Assembly: GCA_963924555.1 (NCBI GenBank)
Contig: OZ004596.1
Coordinates: forward strand, 124,001-188,000
Source of the DNA: Crambe crambe
Lineage: Eukaryota > Porifera > Demospongiae > Poecilosclerida > Crambeidae
DNA length: 64,000 bases
Direction: 5' to 3'
The notes under the pieces were generated by a model, which saw only the letters and a list, made by a program, of their open reading frames with translations, was not told the DNA's origin and did no database searches. Each line of letters begins with the position of its first letter. The stretch's first letter is position 1. Below are positions 13,801 to 26,784 of this stretch, in pieces. Made by a program: the position numbers and the translations under genes.

Positions 13801-16800
13801 GCGATTCCCACTGCCACTGGAGATTTATATTGAAGACCAAGATGACACCTTAAGAGTTACTCACTCTGAGTCACTGCATTTAGCAGCTGGTACCCGTCGA
13901 GTAATTTCTCCTGAGATTCTGACAGTGGAGGATCCTATCACATCAGATTCCACGATCATCTACAGTCAGCAGTTTATTTCGGTCAATAGCAGCGACTGCC
14001 TCTCTTGTCAGGCGCAGGAAACTGAGTGTGGCAGGTGTAAGGCAGGAACCATTGTGAAGAATGGCATCACCCCTAGATTCTTCTACCAGCAAGACATCAA
14101 TCAAGGACTCGTTTCCTTCCAGCACTTTGAGAGATTCATGACCACCCCCCTGATTATTAGACTTGGAGTGGCCGTGCAAGGGAGACCCAGCAGACATCTG
14201 AACACAGATATTACAGTCATCCCTCACCAAGGCCACATCAACCTGACCTCCCACCCTGCCACTTCTTGCTTGTTTGTGAGGGAAGATAACATGGCACTGC
14301 TGCAACCGAAACACCTCAATGCAACCACTGACTTCCAGCAACAGAAACCTGTCATCACCTATGACCTCTTAACACTGCCACGATATGGAGTCCTGGAGCG
14401 ATACAGCCCCACTTCTGCTCAGTGGATGGAACTCAGCAACTCGAGCACTTTTCATAACTCATTGTTGGCGGAGACCTTTAGTTCCTTCACTCAGGCCGAC
14501 ATTAACAATGGCAGAGTGAGATATGTGCAGTCTAAAACATACAGTGAAGCAGTTACTGAAGATTTCAAATTTCAAGTGCGTAGTTCTAACCTGTCTGGAC
14601 CAGACGGTAAGCTGTGCATCAACATATCTCCTGATGACTTTCTGCAGCAGCCCTCCATAGACATAGAGGTCAAGGAACTGGTGGTACAAGAAGGTGGGTC
14701 TGCTCCAATCACTCCCAACGTGCTCAACACCAGCCTTGCCGACATCGATTATCTACTGCTTGAACTTGATGGAGACATTGACGTCCAGCAGCTTGGCATT
14801 GTCTACACATTAGTGGAGGAGCCTTCCTTTGGCTCTCTGGAACTCAGCGGTAGGATCTTGGTTGCTGGTGACAACTTCACTTACAGTGACATTACTTCAA
14901 ACTCCCTCATCTATGTTCATAGAGGCTCAGAAAACCACCTGGACCGTTTCATATTCTATGCAGAGGCCAGCACCACAGCTTACCTGCTCATCAGAGCCCC
15001 CAACCGCACTTCTAATCGCACGCTCATAATCAACATCACAGCCGTTAACGATCATGACCCTGTCCTCACAGCCTTAGAGATCATCCGACCTCCTGAGGGG
15101 TGCTGGGTGTCAGTCACTGAGACCAATATCAATGTCACTGACGAGGACAAACCTCCTGTCCCACTGGAGATATATTTACGCAGGCCACGAAAGAAAGAGG
15201 AAGACCCAAATGGGAGATTTGTCTTCAGGGGTGCCTTCGATCGTCCCATTTCCACCTTCTACATGCAAAATATTTCGGATAACAAAATCATTTTTAGACA
15301 CACACTGAATGCAAGTGCTCCTCTTCGCTATACGCAAATTCTGAGGATCTCTGACTCTGATCCCCCAAGACGTATAAGAAAGGTGAGTCTGTAGACCCCC
15401 ATTTCAATGAACGGGTTGTATTGGTAAATTACATGGGGATAGGAACTTCAATTTTTGCAAAACCACTGCACTGTATGCCCCACCTCTTTCAGTAGTCAAA
15501 GTATTCATTCTTTTTAATGTCTCTGCAGCCTATTTACATCGAAGCAGTGCCACTTGAGCTGAATGTGGAGGTTTCCTTGCTACCCAACTCCTGCATTGCC
15601 ACTCTCGATGCTAGCAACACCTCTTTACAAATAAGAATAAATCCAAAACTGTTCTCTGCAACCTTGCGTGATCATTTTGGAAATAATGCTAACAAGGTAT
15701 CTGATATCAATGTGGCCATATCTTCAAGACCCAGTTACGGTCAAATCATGAAGACTTCAGAGGACAGTCAAGGTGGACCTACCCGAGCTTTTGTTTCTCA
15801 CTTTCGCTTTACTGAGATAGGTCAAATAATCTACCTGCTGGACAGAAACTTTGTCAACCAGAGTGGAGATGCATTTGAGCTGGAATTCAGTTATGGTCAC
15901 AGCATTCCTGTACGTCACTCATTGGAGGTGTGTATTCTTCCTGTTCTCCTGCCTCTTTCAGTGACAGTATCACCTCTCAGACTGATGGAGGGAGGCATCG
16001 GCCACCTCAATACCACACACTTGACAGTCAACAGTTCACGGGAAGAAGGAAAAGGGTCATTGGTATTTCAGATCAACCGGAAACCTCACCATGGCTCTCT
16101 GCGTAACCGCCACTTGGACACTGTTCTCACACGTTTTACTTATGCTGAGCTGAGGAGTGGAGCAGTCATCTACGAGCACTTCAGAAATACATCAGCTCTG
16201 GAAGATGACTTCATTTTCAGTGTTTGCTCTTCATTTGGTTGCTCAGATGAGCAGCTGCTTCCAATTCAGATCCAACCAACAGATCTCGTTGTGTCTGACA
16301 GAACTATCATTGTGACTGAAGGTGGTCAGTACAACTTCACGGAGGCCGATTTCCACGTAGAGCATTCACAAGGCTACTTTCTCACCTTTTCTATCAGAGA
16401 ACCGCCTACACACGGAGTAATCAGGTCCACAGTACTACTTCCAGGGGAAAACGTCTCGCAGTTTGTTACTTGGCATGTTAGGCTAGGGAATATCTACTAC
16501 GTTCATAACGAAATGGAGACTCTTCGTGACAGCTTTGAAGTCTCTATCACGGCCCAGAATGAAGGAGATCCAAAATTACTCAAAGAATTGGAGTTTATCA
16601 TGAGGATTAAGATAGATCCTGTCAATAATCATGATCCAGAAGCCATCACTGAAAATGCTGTGGTAGTGGAAGGAAGTTCTTTCCTAATCACCTCTCGTTA
16701 CCTCATTGCTCACGACTACGACAGCCACAATGATGACAATGACTTGCAGTGGTACATTCCTCAACCCCTGAGCTTTCCTCGTCTTGGCTACTTGTATCTA

Positions 16801-19800
16801 GATCAGGATCCAGGTGCCCCATTTGCTGGAATTCGAAACTGGACTGAAAGAGATATTAGAAATAACAGGCTCTTCTATCGCAACACACAATCGTCAGGTC
16901 AACCAGATCTCATATATTGTATAATATCAGATGGTGAGCGGAAAGCTTCTGCTATCCTCTACTTTAATATTGTGGTGGTGAATTTCATTCCATGTAATGA
17001 AACAGACTCTTTCTCTCTCAAGGAAGGAGCATCTAAAAGAATAACCTATGATCATCTCAGGTATTGTGCACAGAATGATAATTCCTTAGAAGACAGCAAT
17101 TTTGTGCTGACCGTTGTTCGTACTCCTCGCCGTGGATATCTCTCCTTAGCTGGAAGACGACTGAACGTCAACAGTTCCTTCACTCAGGACCAGATAGCCA
17201 GCAGTCATCTGGAATACAAGCATGATCATACCAATTATCCCACCGACGACTTTTTGTTCAACATTTCTGTTCCGATACGCCGCAATGGCACTAAGGAAGT
17301 GTTGTTTGAGATCAAGATTACTCCAGTGGACGACGATCCACCCGAAGCCTGCATCTCTGGTCCCATACTGGCTCTGGAAATGGGAGAGGTTTATCTCAAC
17401 AGATATATTGAAATCTTTGATCATGATGCTGTATTGAAGAGAGAGAGAGATCTAGTAGTGTGCCAGTTGGTTCAGAATATGACTCATGGTCGTGTGGCAC
17501 GAAGTAGATTCAATTCTACTTATGATCATACTAACTTTTTCACCAAGTTTGACATGGATGAAGGGAATGTGTGGTACCAACATTTGGATTTGGTGGAGGA
17601 GCCAGACCATTTAATCTTCAATATAACAGATGGGAAGAACAAACAGCCAGACGAATACAACGTGACCATCTTCATTCTTCCAAGAGAGGTCCCCTTACGT
17701 CTTGCTAACCTGACAGTGACAGAAGGTGATTTGGCACCCATCACCTATGAAGAGCTGAAGGTGACTCACTACTACATGAGAACTCTACCAGGTGTGGTCA
17801 ACTTAACAGCTGGACCCTATCATGGATCCCTCACCAATGCCAACACTGGTGCTTCTAACATCCGGTCCTTTACCAGTGAAGATCTAGCAAACCACTCCAT
17901 CAAGTACTTTCACCACGGCTCTGAGAACTACAAAGACTCTTTCCAATTCATGTACGAAGTCCGTGATCCTGCTCATTATAACCGGATGAGTGTGGAACAG
18001 ACTTTTTACATTGACATCACCCCTATCAATGATCAGGGACCCATGATAGCCGATAATAGCACTCGCCGCCAACTGTGGGTAGGAGAAACAGTCGTATTGG
18101 ACGAGTCGTACTGGAATGTCACTGACTTCGACACTGAACCTGAAAAACTCAATTTCACCATACAACAGATCCATGGACTTGGTGGACACATTGCATTTGC
18201 CAATGACAGTGGAAAACCCATTCACTGGTTTACTCAGGCAGACATTCGAGCACACAAGGTTGTGTTTAATCATACCAGCAGTCCTCGAGGCAACATCACG
18301 TACATCGTACAGGATGGAACTTTCAGTGCAAGTGGTGTCATTCACATCATCGCTTACCCCCTCAGTCTCAATTGTGACACTTTAAACTGGAAGAGCATTG
18401 AAGTGGATTTTCTAGGCAAAGTAACATTAACCAATCGCAGTCTGCACTGTACCACTGTCGAGAGTGATCGCATCACTAGAAAAATCACTTTCAAAAGATT
18501 GAACTCTCGTCTGGGACATTTCGAGGTCGACTCAAAGATCAGAACAAACTTCACTTCCACAGAGATCAACTTGGGTTTGGTCACCTTTGTCCACACTGAA
18601 ACTGGCTATTGGAAAGAAAATGAGACCCTTTTGATATCTGCTTCATCGCCTCCTGCTTCTGAAAAGGATGACTTGGCTTTGCTCATTGTCGTTAGTTATC
18701 CTCGACCATCACTTGGTAGTAAGCTAGCCGTTAACAACAGGCTCACTGTCTTGGAAGGTAGCAATGAAACAATTGACGAGTCCCTTTTGGATGGACGCAA
18801 CCTACGTTATGAGGCGTGGCTCAGATTTCACTCCAATGAGACTCGTCCTGATGAGCTGGCAGTGGTATTTAGAATTCTGATACACCCATTTCACGGGGAC
18901 CTCACACTCGATGGGCTTCCTGCTGCATTTTTCAACCAAGAGGACTTGGCCAGAGGGGCTGTAGTCTATGCCCACGATGACTCTGAAAATTACATGGATG
19001 AAGTTCGACTCAATGTGACTATTGAGGTCAATGATACAGCACTCCCGCTGTACTCTGTGGAAACTTTCTCCATCGTGGCCACTCCTGTGAATGACCAACG
19101 CCCCACACTCGTCACAACTTTGCTACAAAAAATGCTAGTGAAGAACTTTACCTCTCTCCTGACCCGTGCAGACCTGCAGATCTCTGACGGAGACAACTTC
19201 TCTCCCTCAGAGCTTCACTTTCTGCTTCTCTCCCTCCCCAACAACACCCACATCCTGCGCAGTGGCTCCATCTTGACAGTCGATTCCTCCTTCACTCAAC
19301 AGGACATCAATCAGGACCTTATCACCTTGTACCCATTCCACACGGGAACGGGGAGTTTCTCATTCAAATTGAGTGATGGGATCCAGGCAAGTAACCGCTC
19401 GTACCAATTCATGCTGACAGTGCAAAAGCACAGGCTGACCCTCCTTCACTCGAAACACATCACTTTCTTCCAGAATGAGTCAAGTGCTGCAATAACCACA
19501 CAACACCTTGACACTCAAACCAACACAGGCAGCCTTCGCTTCATGACACAATTCACTGTCAAGATCCCTCCTAGTTTTGGGCGTATCATGATCGGTGAGA
19601 ACCAAGTGAGGATTTTCAATCAGACCGACATAGATAATGGACTCGTGCGGTATATCCCTCATAGAGGATCCCGGCATCATAGGGACCGGTTCACTCTCAG
19701 TATCGCCAACAATGACGTGAGTGTGCAACGGGTGCAGATGATTGTACGTGTCAAGGCTTGGGGAGCTACCAGTTCAACCAACTCTGTCATAGATTTCACT

Positions 19801-21024
19801 GGTGGGCAACTGGTCCAACCTCTTCCTACTGACGTCTTGTCATTGGATGAGCTGCAGGAAGAGGTTGGTCAGCCACCGGTAATCAGCTTGTGTAATGAGT
19901 GTGAAAAACCCAGATTTGGGCATCTGGAGATGCAAGTGGAAGTGCCTGTCTTCGACCAGAGAAGGAAGCGTTTCAGTGAGCAGAAACAGTTCAATTTCAC
20001 TTACACGGAGTTGCAGCAAGGCTGGATTGTGTATGTGTGGAGCTATAAGGGACATCTGGTCAATCGCACAGTACAAGACTCCTTCACTGTGGTCGTCACT
20101 GCCGAGGGCTTGCAACCTGGGGAGGCTGAAGTACTATTGACTCTCACACCTCCCCAGGGGTTAACTACACCTCTTCCTACCACTGCCCGTGCTACTACCA
20201 CTACCATACAACAGATCATCTTTACCTCTACTTCCCTACCCACTACAGCCAACCAAAATTCTTTCCCTCTGTACACATTAGTGCCTGTCATTGGTATCAT
20301 CTTCATCCTCATTATTCTGATCGTCATAGTTGTAATCTTCTGCCTCACTCAACAGAAGCACTTGAAAAAGAAGTTGATTCCAGGAGTATCCCAGCCACGA
20401 CATCCTTCCCCCTGGTCACCTACTCCACCTGCCCACCTCACACACTACGACTTGGACCCCAGTGCAATCCCAGCCAGTGAAGAAGACAGTCGTCACAATT
20501 CAGAGACTTCTTCGGGATTCTCTGAACCAGAAGTGTCTCCTCGTCACACTCCTACCCATTCATTTGCTTACCACCCATCCCCCTCCCCCTCCTCCGCCTA
20601 CAGGGATCCTCCTTCCCGCTCCAGAATGAGGAGCAATGTCTCCATCACGTTGTCCAGCAGACAGTCAAATGTTTCAGAGATGAGTTTAGAAGGAGATGAT
20701 CCTCACCACTTGCACTCCTATTCACTCCCTCATTACTCAACACAAACAGCACCATCACCCCTCCCAGTCAGACCTGCTTCAAATACAGCCTTCACCAGCA
20801 GACCTCCAGTCACAAACCAGAGCTCTTCAGTCACACACAATTCAAGTGAAGGAGACAAGCCAGTCACTGCTGATGAGCACTCAGACTGCACCCCAGCTGC
20901 AGAAGATGCTTCTCTTGAGTGGATGGAGGGCAAACCATTGCCTGATTTGAACAATCCTGATATTCAGAAGAGACTTTTTCACTCACATAATCCTATTCTG
21001 AAAAAAGAAGAATATTGGGTATAA
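10856..21024 (+). CDS. CSPG4: CSPG4/NG2-like transmembrane proteoglycan
   Basis: Predicted single-pass cell-surface proteoglycan of about 2,859 aa in three exons: 10856-10943, 12387-15382 and 15529-21024. A signal peptide (MARKGIISLLAVLASVL) is followed by two laminin-G domains in the first 350 residues. An ectodomain of about 16 CSPG repeats comes next. Each repeat carries a motif like FT-x-DI-x-x-x-x-L-x-Y-x-H-x-GSE, for example FTSEDLANHSIKYFHHGSE and FNQEDLARGAVVYAHDDSE. Near 20270-20345 there is one membrane segment (VIGIIFILIILIVIVVIFCL), then a basic stop-transfer patch. The cytoplasmic tail of about 215 aa is Pro/Ser-rich and ends NPILKKEEYWV. Vertebrate CSPG4 has the same order (2 LamG, 15 repeats, TM, C-terminal QYWV). 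That tail binds PDZ proteins such as MUPP1 and GRIP1. Many N-x-S/T sites are visible; glycosaminoglycan attachment is not shown. Confidence 0.93.
10944..12386 (+). other. First intron of CSPG4-like gene
   Basis: A 1.44-kb intron with donor CTG/GTGAGT and acceptor TTGTGTAG. I see no confident gene, repeat or RNA in it. A minus-strand open stretch at 11740-11964 has no recognisable similarity. Confidence 0.6.
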
Positions 21025-21437
21025 ATAATTCACGATTTTTTTTTTCCGTTTATCGTCCACAAAATCATATCTGAATTATTATTGATGTGAACACTTCCCA
21101 TTATACTCTCTAATGTGCTCAATTTTTGTTTTTATTGCTTCTAGCTAGAACCTTTTTGTACATTATTAAGCTTATGTGATGATAGATGTATTGTGTAACT
21201 GACTTGTTAGCTAGAGCTTTTTCTTTCAAGTGAGAAACTTGCTATTTCTGAGAGCTATGATAGGCTGTTAGTGGTAGGTGTTAATCCAACACATTTAGGC
21301 GTCAGCTCGCGCCCATCCATTATTCTCATGCAGCGCAAGGGGCTAAGAAGTGCGCGCGGTTGGCGGGTATCGGTATCTTTTTTTTTTTTTTTTTTTTTTT
21401 TTTCTAGTAGCTCGTTTTATTGTTGATGCGATCATAG
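21025..21437. other. Intergenic CSPG4-like / homeobox
   Basis: Holds the AT-rich CSPG4-like 3' UTR and the homeobox promoter region, including a 26-nt T run at 21378-21403. No other feature is seen. Confidence 0.5.
21378..21403. repeat. Poly-T tract
   Basis: 26 consecutive T residues 35 bp upstream of the homeobox start codon. Confidence 0.95.
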
Positions 21438-22128
<691 letters not shown>

Positions 22129-22129
<1 letters not shown>

Positions 22130-22391
22130 ATTCCCACCATCCTCTTGCATAGTTAATCTTTTTTCTTTTCTTTTTTTTTTTTTTGCCAAATGCAGTCGTG
22201 ATACTAACGATACAGCATAAGTATATCTGAATTGTCCGAGTCAGTGAAAGCAGCCAATTCCCACCATCCTCTTGCATAGTTAATCTTTTTTCTTTTTTTT
22301 TCTTTTTTTTTTTTTTTTTTGCCAAATGCAGTCGTGATACTAACGATACAGCATAAGTATATCTGAATTGTCTGAGTCAGTGAAAGCAGCC
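22129..22391. repeat. Two-copy tandem duplication with poly-T core
   Basis: Unit 1 (22129-22255) and unit 2 (22256-22391) are nearly identical. Both start AATTCCCACCATCC and end near GTGAAAGCAGCC. They differ mainly in T-tract length and one C/T change. The array starts at the homeobox stop codon. Confidence 0.92.
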
Positions 22392-22444
22392 ATTCCCAGT
22401 GGTCCACATGTCAGGTAATGACTAACTTCTTCTCTAATCGCAAA

Positions 22445-23835
22445 CTAAAAAAAAAATTGATAAAACCAATAATTAATGGTAGTAGTTGCAATACTGACTT
22501 GCTGCAGCCTGGGGCCGGGGGTGCATTGAAGTTGCCACTTCCCCCAAATGAATCCATTTACAGGTGAAGTGAGAGCTAGGAGGTAGTTGAGGCCAGCTCT
22601 CAACTGCAACACTTTACCATCCTTCTTTCCACAGTGAAGCCATCTCATCTGTTCTCTTTCACACTCTACTCCATCAATTCGATAGCCGGCTAAATACACA
22701 CTTCCCTCTGCTAAAGTAATATATTCTCATACACTTTTAGCTGTAGCACAAAAGACTCACAAGTCAAGAAGGCTGTAAAGGCTCCTCCAGCTGCAATGGT
22801 AGTAACAGGACCATCCAAGCCCAATGTATCTAGAGGTTGTGGATGTGCTAGTTGAGGCTGCTCTGAATCCACACCCAACTGCCTATACTCATTATTCCCC
22901 CAGCCAAACACTCCTGCACTGTCTAAATAATGGATCTTGAGTGATGAAAGTCATGCAAGCACTTGGCAACACACACCTGTCAGAGCAAAACTACTATCGG
23001 AACAGGTTGACACCAAGCAGATTTTGTTATCTCCTAGTTCCACTCTCTTTACCTGGTAGCTGTTCTCATACAAACCGGTTCCTATTTAAAACTCCAACCA
23101 ATAATGGTCATGTTCCACTGGAACTCGATATTTTACCAGTTTGTCCATCTGCACCCCATCCACAGGCAAAGACCTGACCGTCATCCAATAGAAATAGGCT
23201 GTGATCCAGTCCACATACAACCTACATTGAGCCAGTTACTATTAGAAGTATGTTCGAGCAGCAGACACCAACCTGTTTGACTGGACACTAACCTGTTTGA
23301 CTGGACACTCCAACCCATTGACTAGAGATAGAGATTGGTTCTCCTTGGGAAGAGGTTGTCCTGTCTGACCAAAGTAGTTGCTCCCACAGCCATATACTGC
23401 ATGCATCATTATAGACATATCACTCACCATCACACACTATCATCATACCCTTCCCCGAACTGGAGAGAACAAGAAAGTGAGCAAGACCCAAAGATACAGC
23501 CTGTATCTTCCCATTATCATCTGCTGGTAGAGTTAAAGTTTGCCAATCATCAACAAAAGTGCTTTGGGAGTCAAGATGAAGGTACCATAGCTTAGGGCTA
23601 TCTCTAGTGAAAGCAGTCAGAGAATTCACCCCTAGAGACAGAGACATCTCCTGCAATTTTTACTTCATGGACTTATTTACCACCAAATCGAATTGGATAC
23701 CTTTTTTGCGACACTTTGGGGCAACTTCCAGCTCCCACTCCCACCATGTCCAGCGCTTGCATAGGTCACCCACCCATGAATCCCTCTCCTTCCAAGTAAA
23801 AACAAAGGGAGACGGACCATCCTCCAAATGCCCAT
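22445..23835 (-). CDS. RCC1-repeat (beta-propeller) protein
   Basis: Probable RCC1-like propeller protein. The start is the ATG complementary to 23833-23835 (MGIWRMVRLPLFLLG), about 25 bp downstream of a TATAAATAG box, and it joins in frame across a short intron to EMSLSLGVNSLTAF. RCC1-type blade segments are visible: IQAVSLGLAHFLVLSSSG, VYGCGSNYFGQTGQP, and MFGWGNNEYRQLGVD followed by ITTIAAGGAFTAFLT-like sequence. The C-terminal blade contains LQLRAGLNYLLALTS and the stop is at 22445. The protein is shorter than canonical RCC1, with roughly four or five blades visible. It may correspond to the RCCD1 group, but I cannot assign orthology. It is divergent from MAP2K5. Confidence 0.7.
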
Positions 23836-24034
23836 GTGGCTTACCGTAAACTCTTACCTATTTATACGAAATTTAACGTTCCTGTGTAAATTTCTTTCCA
23901 CTGAGTTGTGTGTTTACTGCCAAGATGTCAGCTTTCTGTCGGATCAGACCAAGGACGTGCAGAGAACGCCACTTTCTAGAGAGTTATCAGGACTGAAAGT
24001 GTTACAAACATCTTTGTAGTATCAGAGAGAGCGG
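23836..24034. promoter_or_regulatory. Bidirectional promoter RCC1-like / MAP2K5
   Basis: 199 bp between divergent ATG codons. On the minus strand a TATAAATAG box (complement of about 23852-23861) lies just upstream of the RCC1-like start. The MAP2K5 side shows no TATA box. Confidence 0.6.
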
Positions 24035-26538
24035 ATGGCCAACTCCCTCTCGCCTCTGATGGTGAGAATTCGAGGATTTAATGGCGAATCCAAAGATTGG
24101 ATGATCTCCAGTGACGTCAACTTCAGAATGGTGTTGGTAAGATAGTTAATACATGCACCAGCCATCCATGGCTTCATGCTACACTCACTTGAATGTCTCT
24201 CAGGATGTGATATCCCAAGCACTTCCAGGAATGAACCCTTTGCCTACAGCTTTTGAATGTAAGTAGTGATCCAGCTAGCTGATAGCACCCGAGTGTAGTT
24301 ACTCAGCAATGTTATCATCAGTGTTTGCTGTTTTCGAGCAGATGAGGATGAAGACAGTGACAGAATCACGGTGTGTAGTGATGAGGAGTTGTCTGCCATG
24401 CTGTCATATGTGAGTCATTTAACCTGATCATTGTCCCTTTTCTTACGGCATCCCTCTTCTTCCTGCAGTGTCAGTGGAGAGCTATGCGATATGGAGCCAC
24501 TATAGACCCCATGTGCATCTATCCTAAGGGTAAGTTACTCTATTATTACACTGGACACTGGACACAGAGTGATTGGCTCCACCCCCCTTCCTTCTCAGCA
24601 AGTAAAAGACGAAACACACTGAAGTTAGAAGTTAATCCCATGGCTCCACCCAGTGCCTCTTCTCGATCTAATCCTAATAGTGGGTATGTCCCTCCTAATT
24701 AACACTGTAGTGGTGGAGTGATACTTCTTGTGGTGGCATAGAGATGGTTTGGTAAGGAGTGGCAGTTTCAGACGAGCCAACGAGCAGGCATTGGTGAAGT
24801 TGCTTTCAGATGGTCAGATAGTGGAATCAGATCTGCACTACTTGGAGATTCTGGGTCATGGAAGTGGAGGAACCGTCTACAGAACCTTCCACCAATCCTC
24901 CAAGATAGTCATGGCTGTCAAGGTCCTCACTCTAGATGCCACTCCAGAGGAGCAGCGACAGATCAAGGCAGAGTTAGAGATACTCCACAAGGTATGAAAT
25001 GGTGAGGGATGGAGTTAAGTGAGAGCATGGATGAGGGAAATAGTCGTGACTTATGAACTGCAACCATTTGCAGTGTAATTCTCCATACATTATTGGGTTC
25101 TATGGTGCATTCTTCAACGAGAACAGAATCTGTATGTGCACGGAATATATGGATGGCAAGTTCCTTCACCAGATCAATTGTTTCCTTTGACAAGACTCTT
25201 CCTCTCTCTTGTGTGTACAGGAGGATCATTAGAGAATTATGGTGCCATTCCTGAGGAGGTTCTGGGGAGGATCATGGTTGCAGTGAGTTTACAATCATCA
25301 GGAATGAATCTCCTCACCCACTGAACTTGGCTTATAGGTCGTTAAAGGATTGAGTTACTTGTGGAGCATGAAGATCATGCACAGAGGTAAGTGAGAGCAT
25401 ATCCATTAGGTATGGGTCACTGCATATGCGTGTGCAGATGTCAAGCCTTCCAACATGCTACTCAACACACATGGTCAGGTCAAACTCTGTGACTTTGGAG
25501 TCAGTGTCCAACTCCTCACGTCACTCACCAAAACCTTCATTGGCACCAATGCATACATGGCTGTAAGCAACTTGAGTTTGTATCTGTGATGTCCCTTTCC
25601 ATTTAACTTGCTTTGCAGCCTGAGCGGATACTAGGGGGGGAGTATGGGATCCACTCAGAAGTGTGGAGTCTTGGAGTGACTGTTCTAGAAGTAAGTCTTA
25701 TTATTATCATTTAGAGTTGCTTACTCTCAATGGTTCTCCCTCTTTAGCTTTGTCTGGGTAGATTTCCATACCTGCCGGTGAGTATCCCATTGGAATTTCC
25801 ACCTAATCAGAGACTGAGTTTTTCCCATATTTTCATTTTGCAGGAAGGATCAAAGCCAACCTCTCTCATGGTAAGCTGTCAAGTGTCATGGTGTGTTAGG
25901 AATCAGCACTGCATCACATAGGGGAGAGATATTTCACTCTGATCCATTTTCCCATGCAGCCATTTGAGTTGCTGCAGTGTATAGTGAATGAGAAGCCACC
26001 TTTACTACCAGAAGAACACTTCTCCCCTCAACTCATCGACTTCACCTCTCAGTGGTACTTCTTCTAGAGTGGGAAATTCTCTCTTTTTATACTTCTTTTT
26101 ATCACTTATAGTATGCAAAAACTACCCAAAGCTCGTCCAGGCATAGATGGGCTATTGGTAAGTATCCTTTGTTCATGTAGTGATGTCACCATTGCAGGAA
26201 CTTATCCTACGTAGCAACATCCCTTCCTGGGGATGCACGACGACAGGAACGAGGAGGTGTTGTCACTGTGGGTACGCAGGCTCCAAGAACAGATGCGCAT
26301 ACTCAACTCAAAAAAATTTCCTTCAGACGCTTCCTTAGCATCTAACTCCAGTTCTGCCAGCGGATGGTCAGGCATTTCTGGTAGGATGCACCAACAACCC
26401 ACCTCAGCAGGACACATAGGGCTCTTAGGACAACCCACCTCAGCAGGACATGTAGGACTCTTAGGACACTATAACACTGGCATGCCAGGTTATTCCGCAC
26501 TAGGGGGTGGAGCTTTCCAATATATGGAGCCCACTTGA
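24035..26538 (+). CDS. MAP2K5: MAP kinase kinase 5 (MEK5) homologue
   Basis: Dual-specificity kinase expected to activate an ERK5-type MAPK. The N-terminal PB1 domain reads [14 protein letters not shown] and [20 protein letters not shown], with the acidic OPCA motif that pairs with MEKK2/3. The kinase domain shows [13 protein letters not shown] (P-loop), MAVKVLTLD (catalytic Lys), [33 protein letters not shown] (DFG and activation loop with Ser/Thr spaced as in MEKs), GTNAYMAPERI, and [16 protein letters not shown]. The last exon gives [10 protein letters not shown] and [11 protein letters not shown], matching the MEK5 C-terminus. About ten short introns interrupt it. A C-terminal extension contains two copies of a 12-residue unit with PTSAGH and GLLG. 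Confidence 0.93.
26395..26468 (+). repeat. 36-bp in-frame tandem repeat in MAP2K5
   Basis: Two near-identical 36-bp units encode [12 protein letters not shown] and [12 protein letters not shown] in the extended C-terminal tail. Confidence 0.85.
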
Positions 26539-26784
26539 TGTTGTGCTGTGTAGCAGCAAAGAAAGAGTGTGCGTGCATTCTACATATCAATGTGTATCAA
26601 AATTCATTCCATTAATTATTAATATTTTTATATTAGACTCTCTTATTGGCCCATCTTTACAGAATGTATCAAATTCACTTTTTAAAATTGTATATCTCAC
26701 ATTTTCTGCACTTTCTCAATAATAAAGTCTGCTCTTCTGTTCTTATAAGTTTGAACTTTCTTATCAGAATATGTAGTTGCATTG
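26539..26784. other. Tail-to-tail gap MAP2K5 / KIAA0825-like
   Basis: 246 bp of AT-rich sequence with poly-A signals in both directions (for example AATAAA near 26720). No gene is seen. Confidence 0.5.

Noticed and set aside
13277-14689. Minus-strand open frames of 76-132 codons inside the CSPG4-like exons
   Set aside because: They lie opposite a long, domain-supported coding exon and show no motif or independent splice or poly-A context.
17146-20348. Several minus-strand open frames opposite the third CSPG4-like exon
   Set aside because: Shadows of the CSPG-repeat coding frame.
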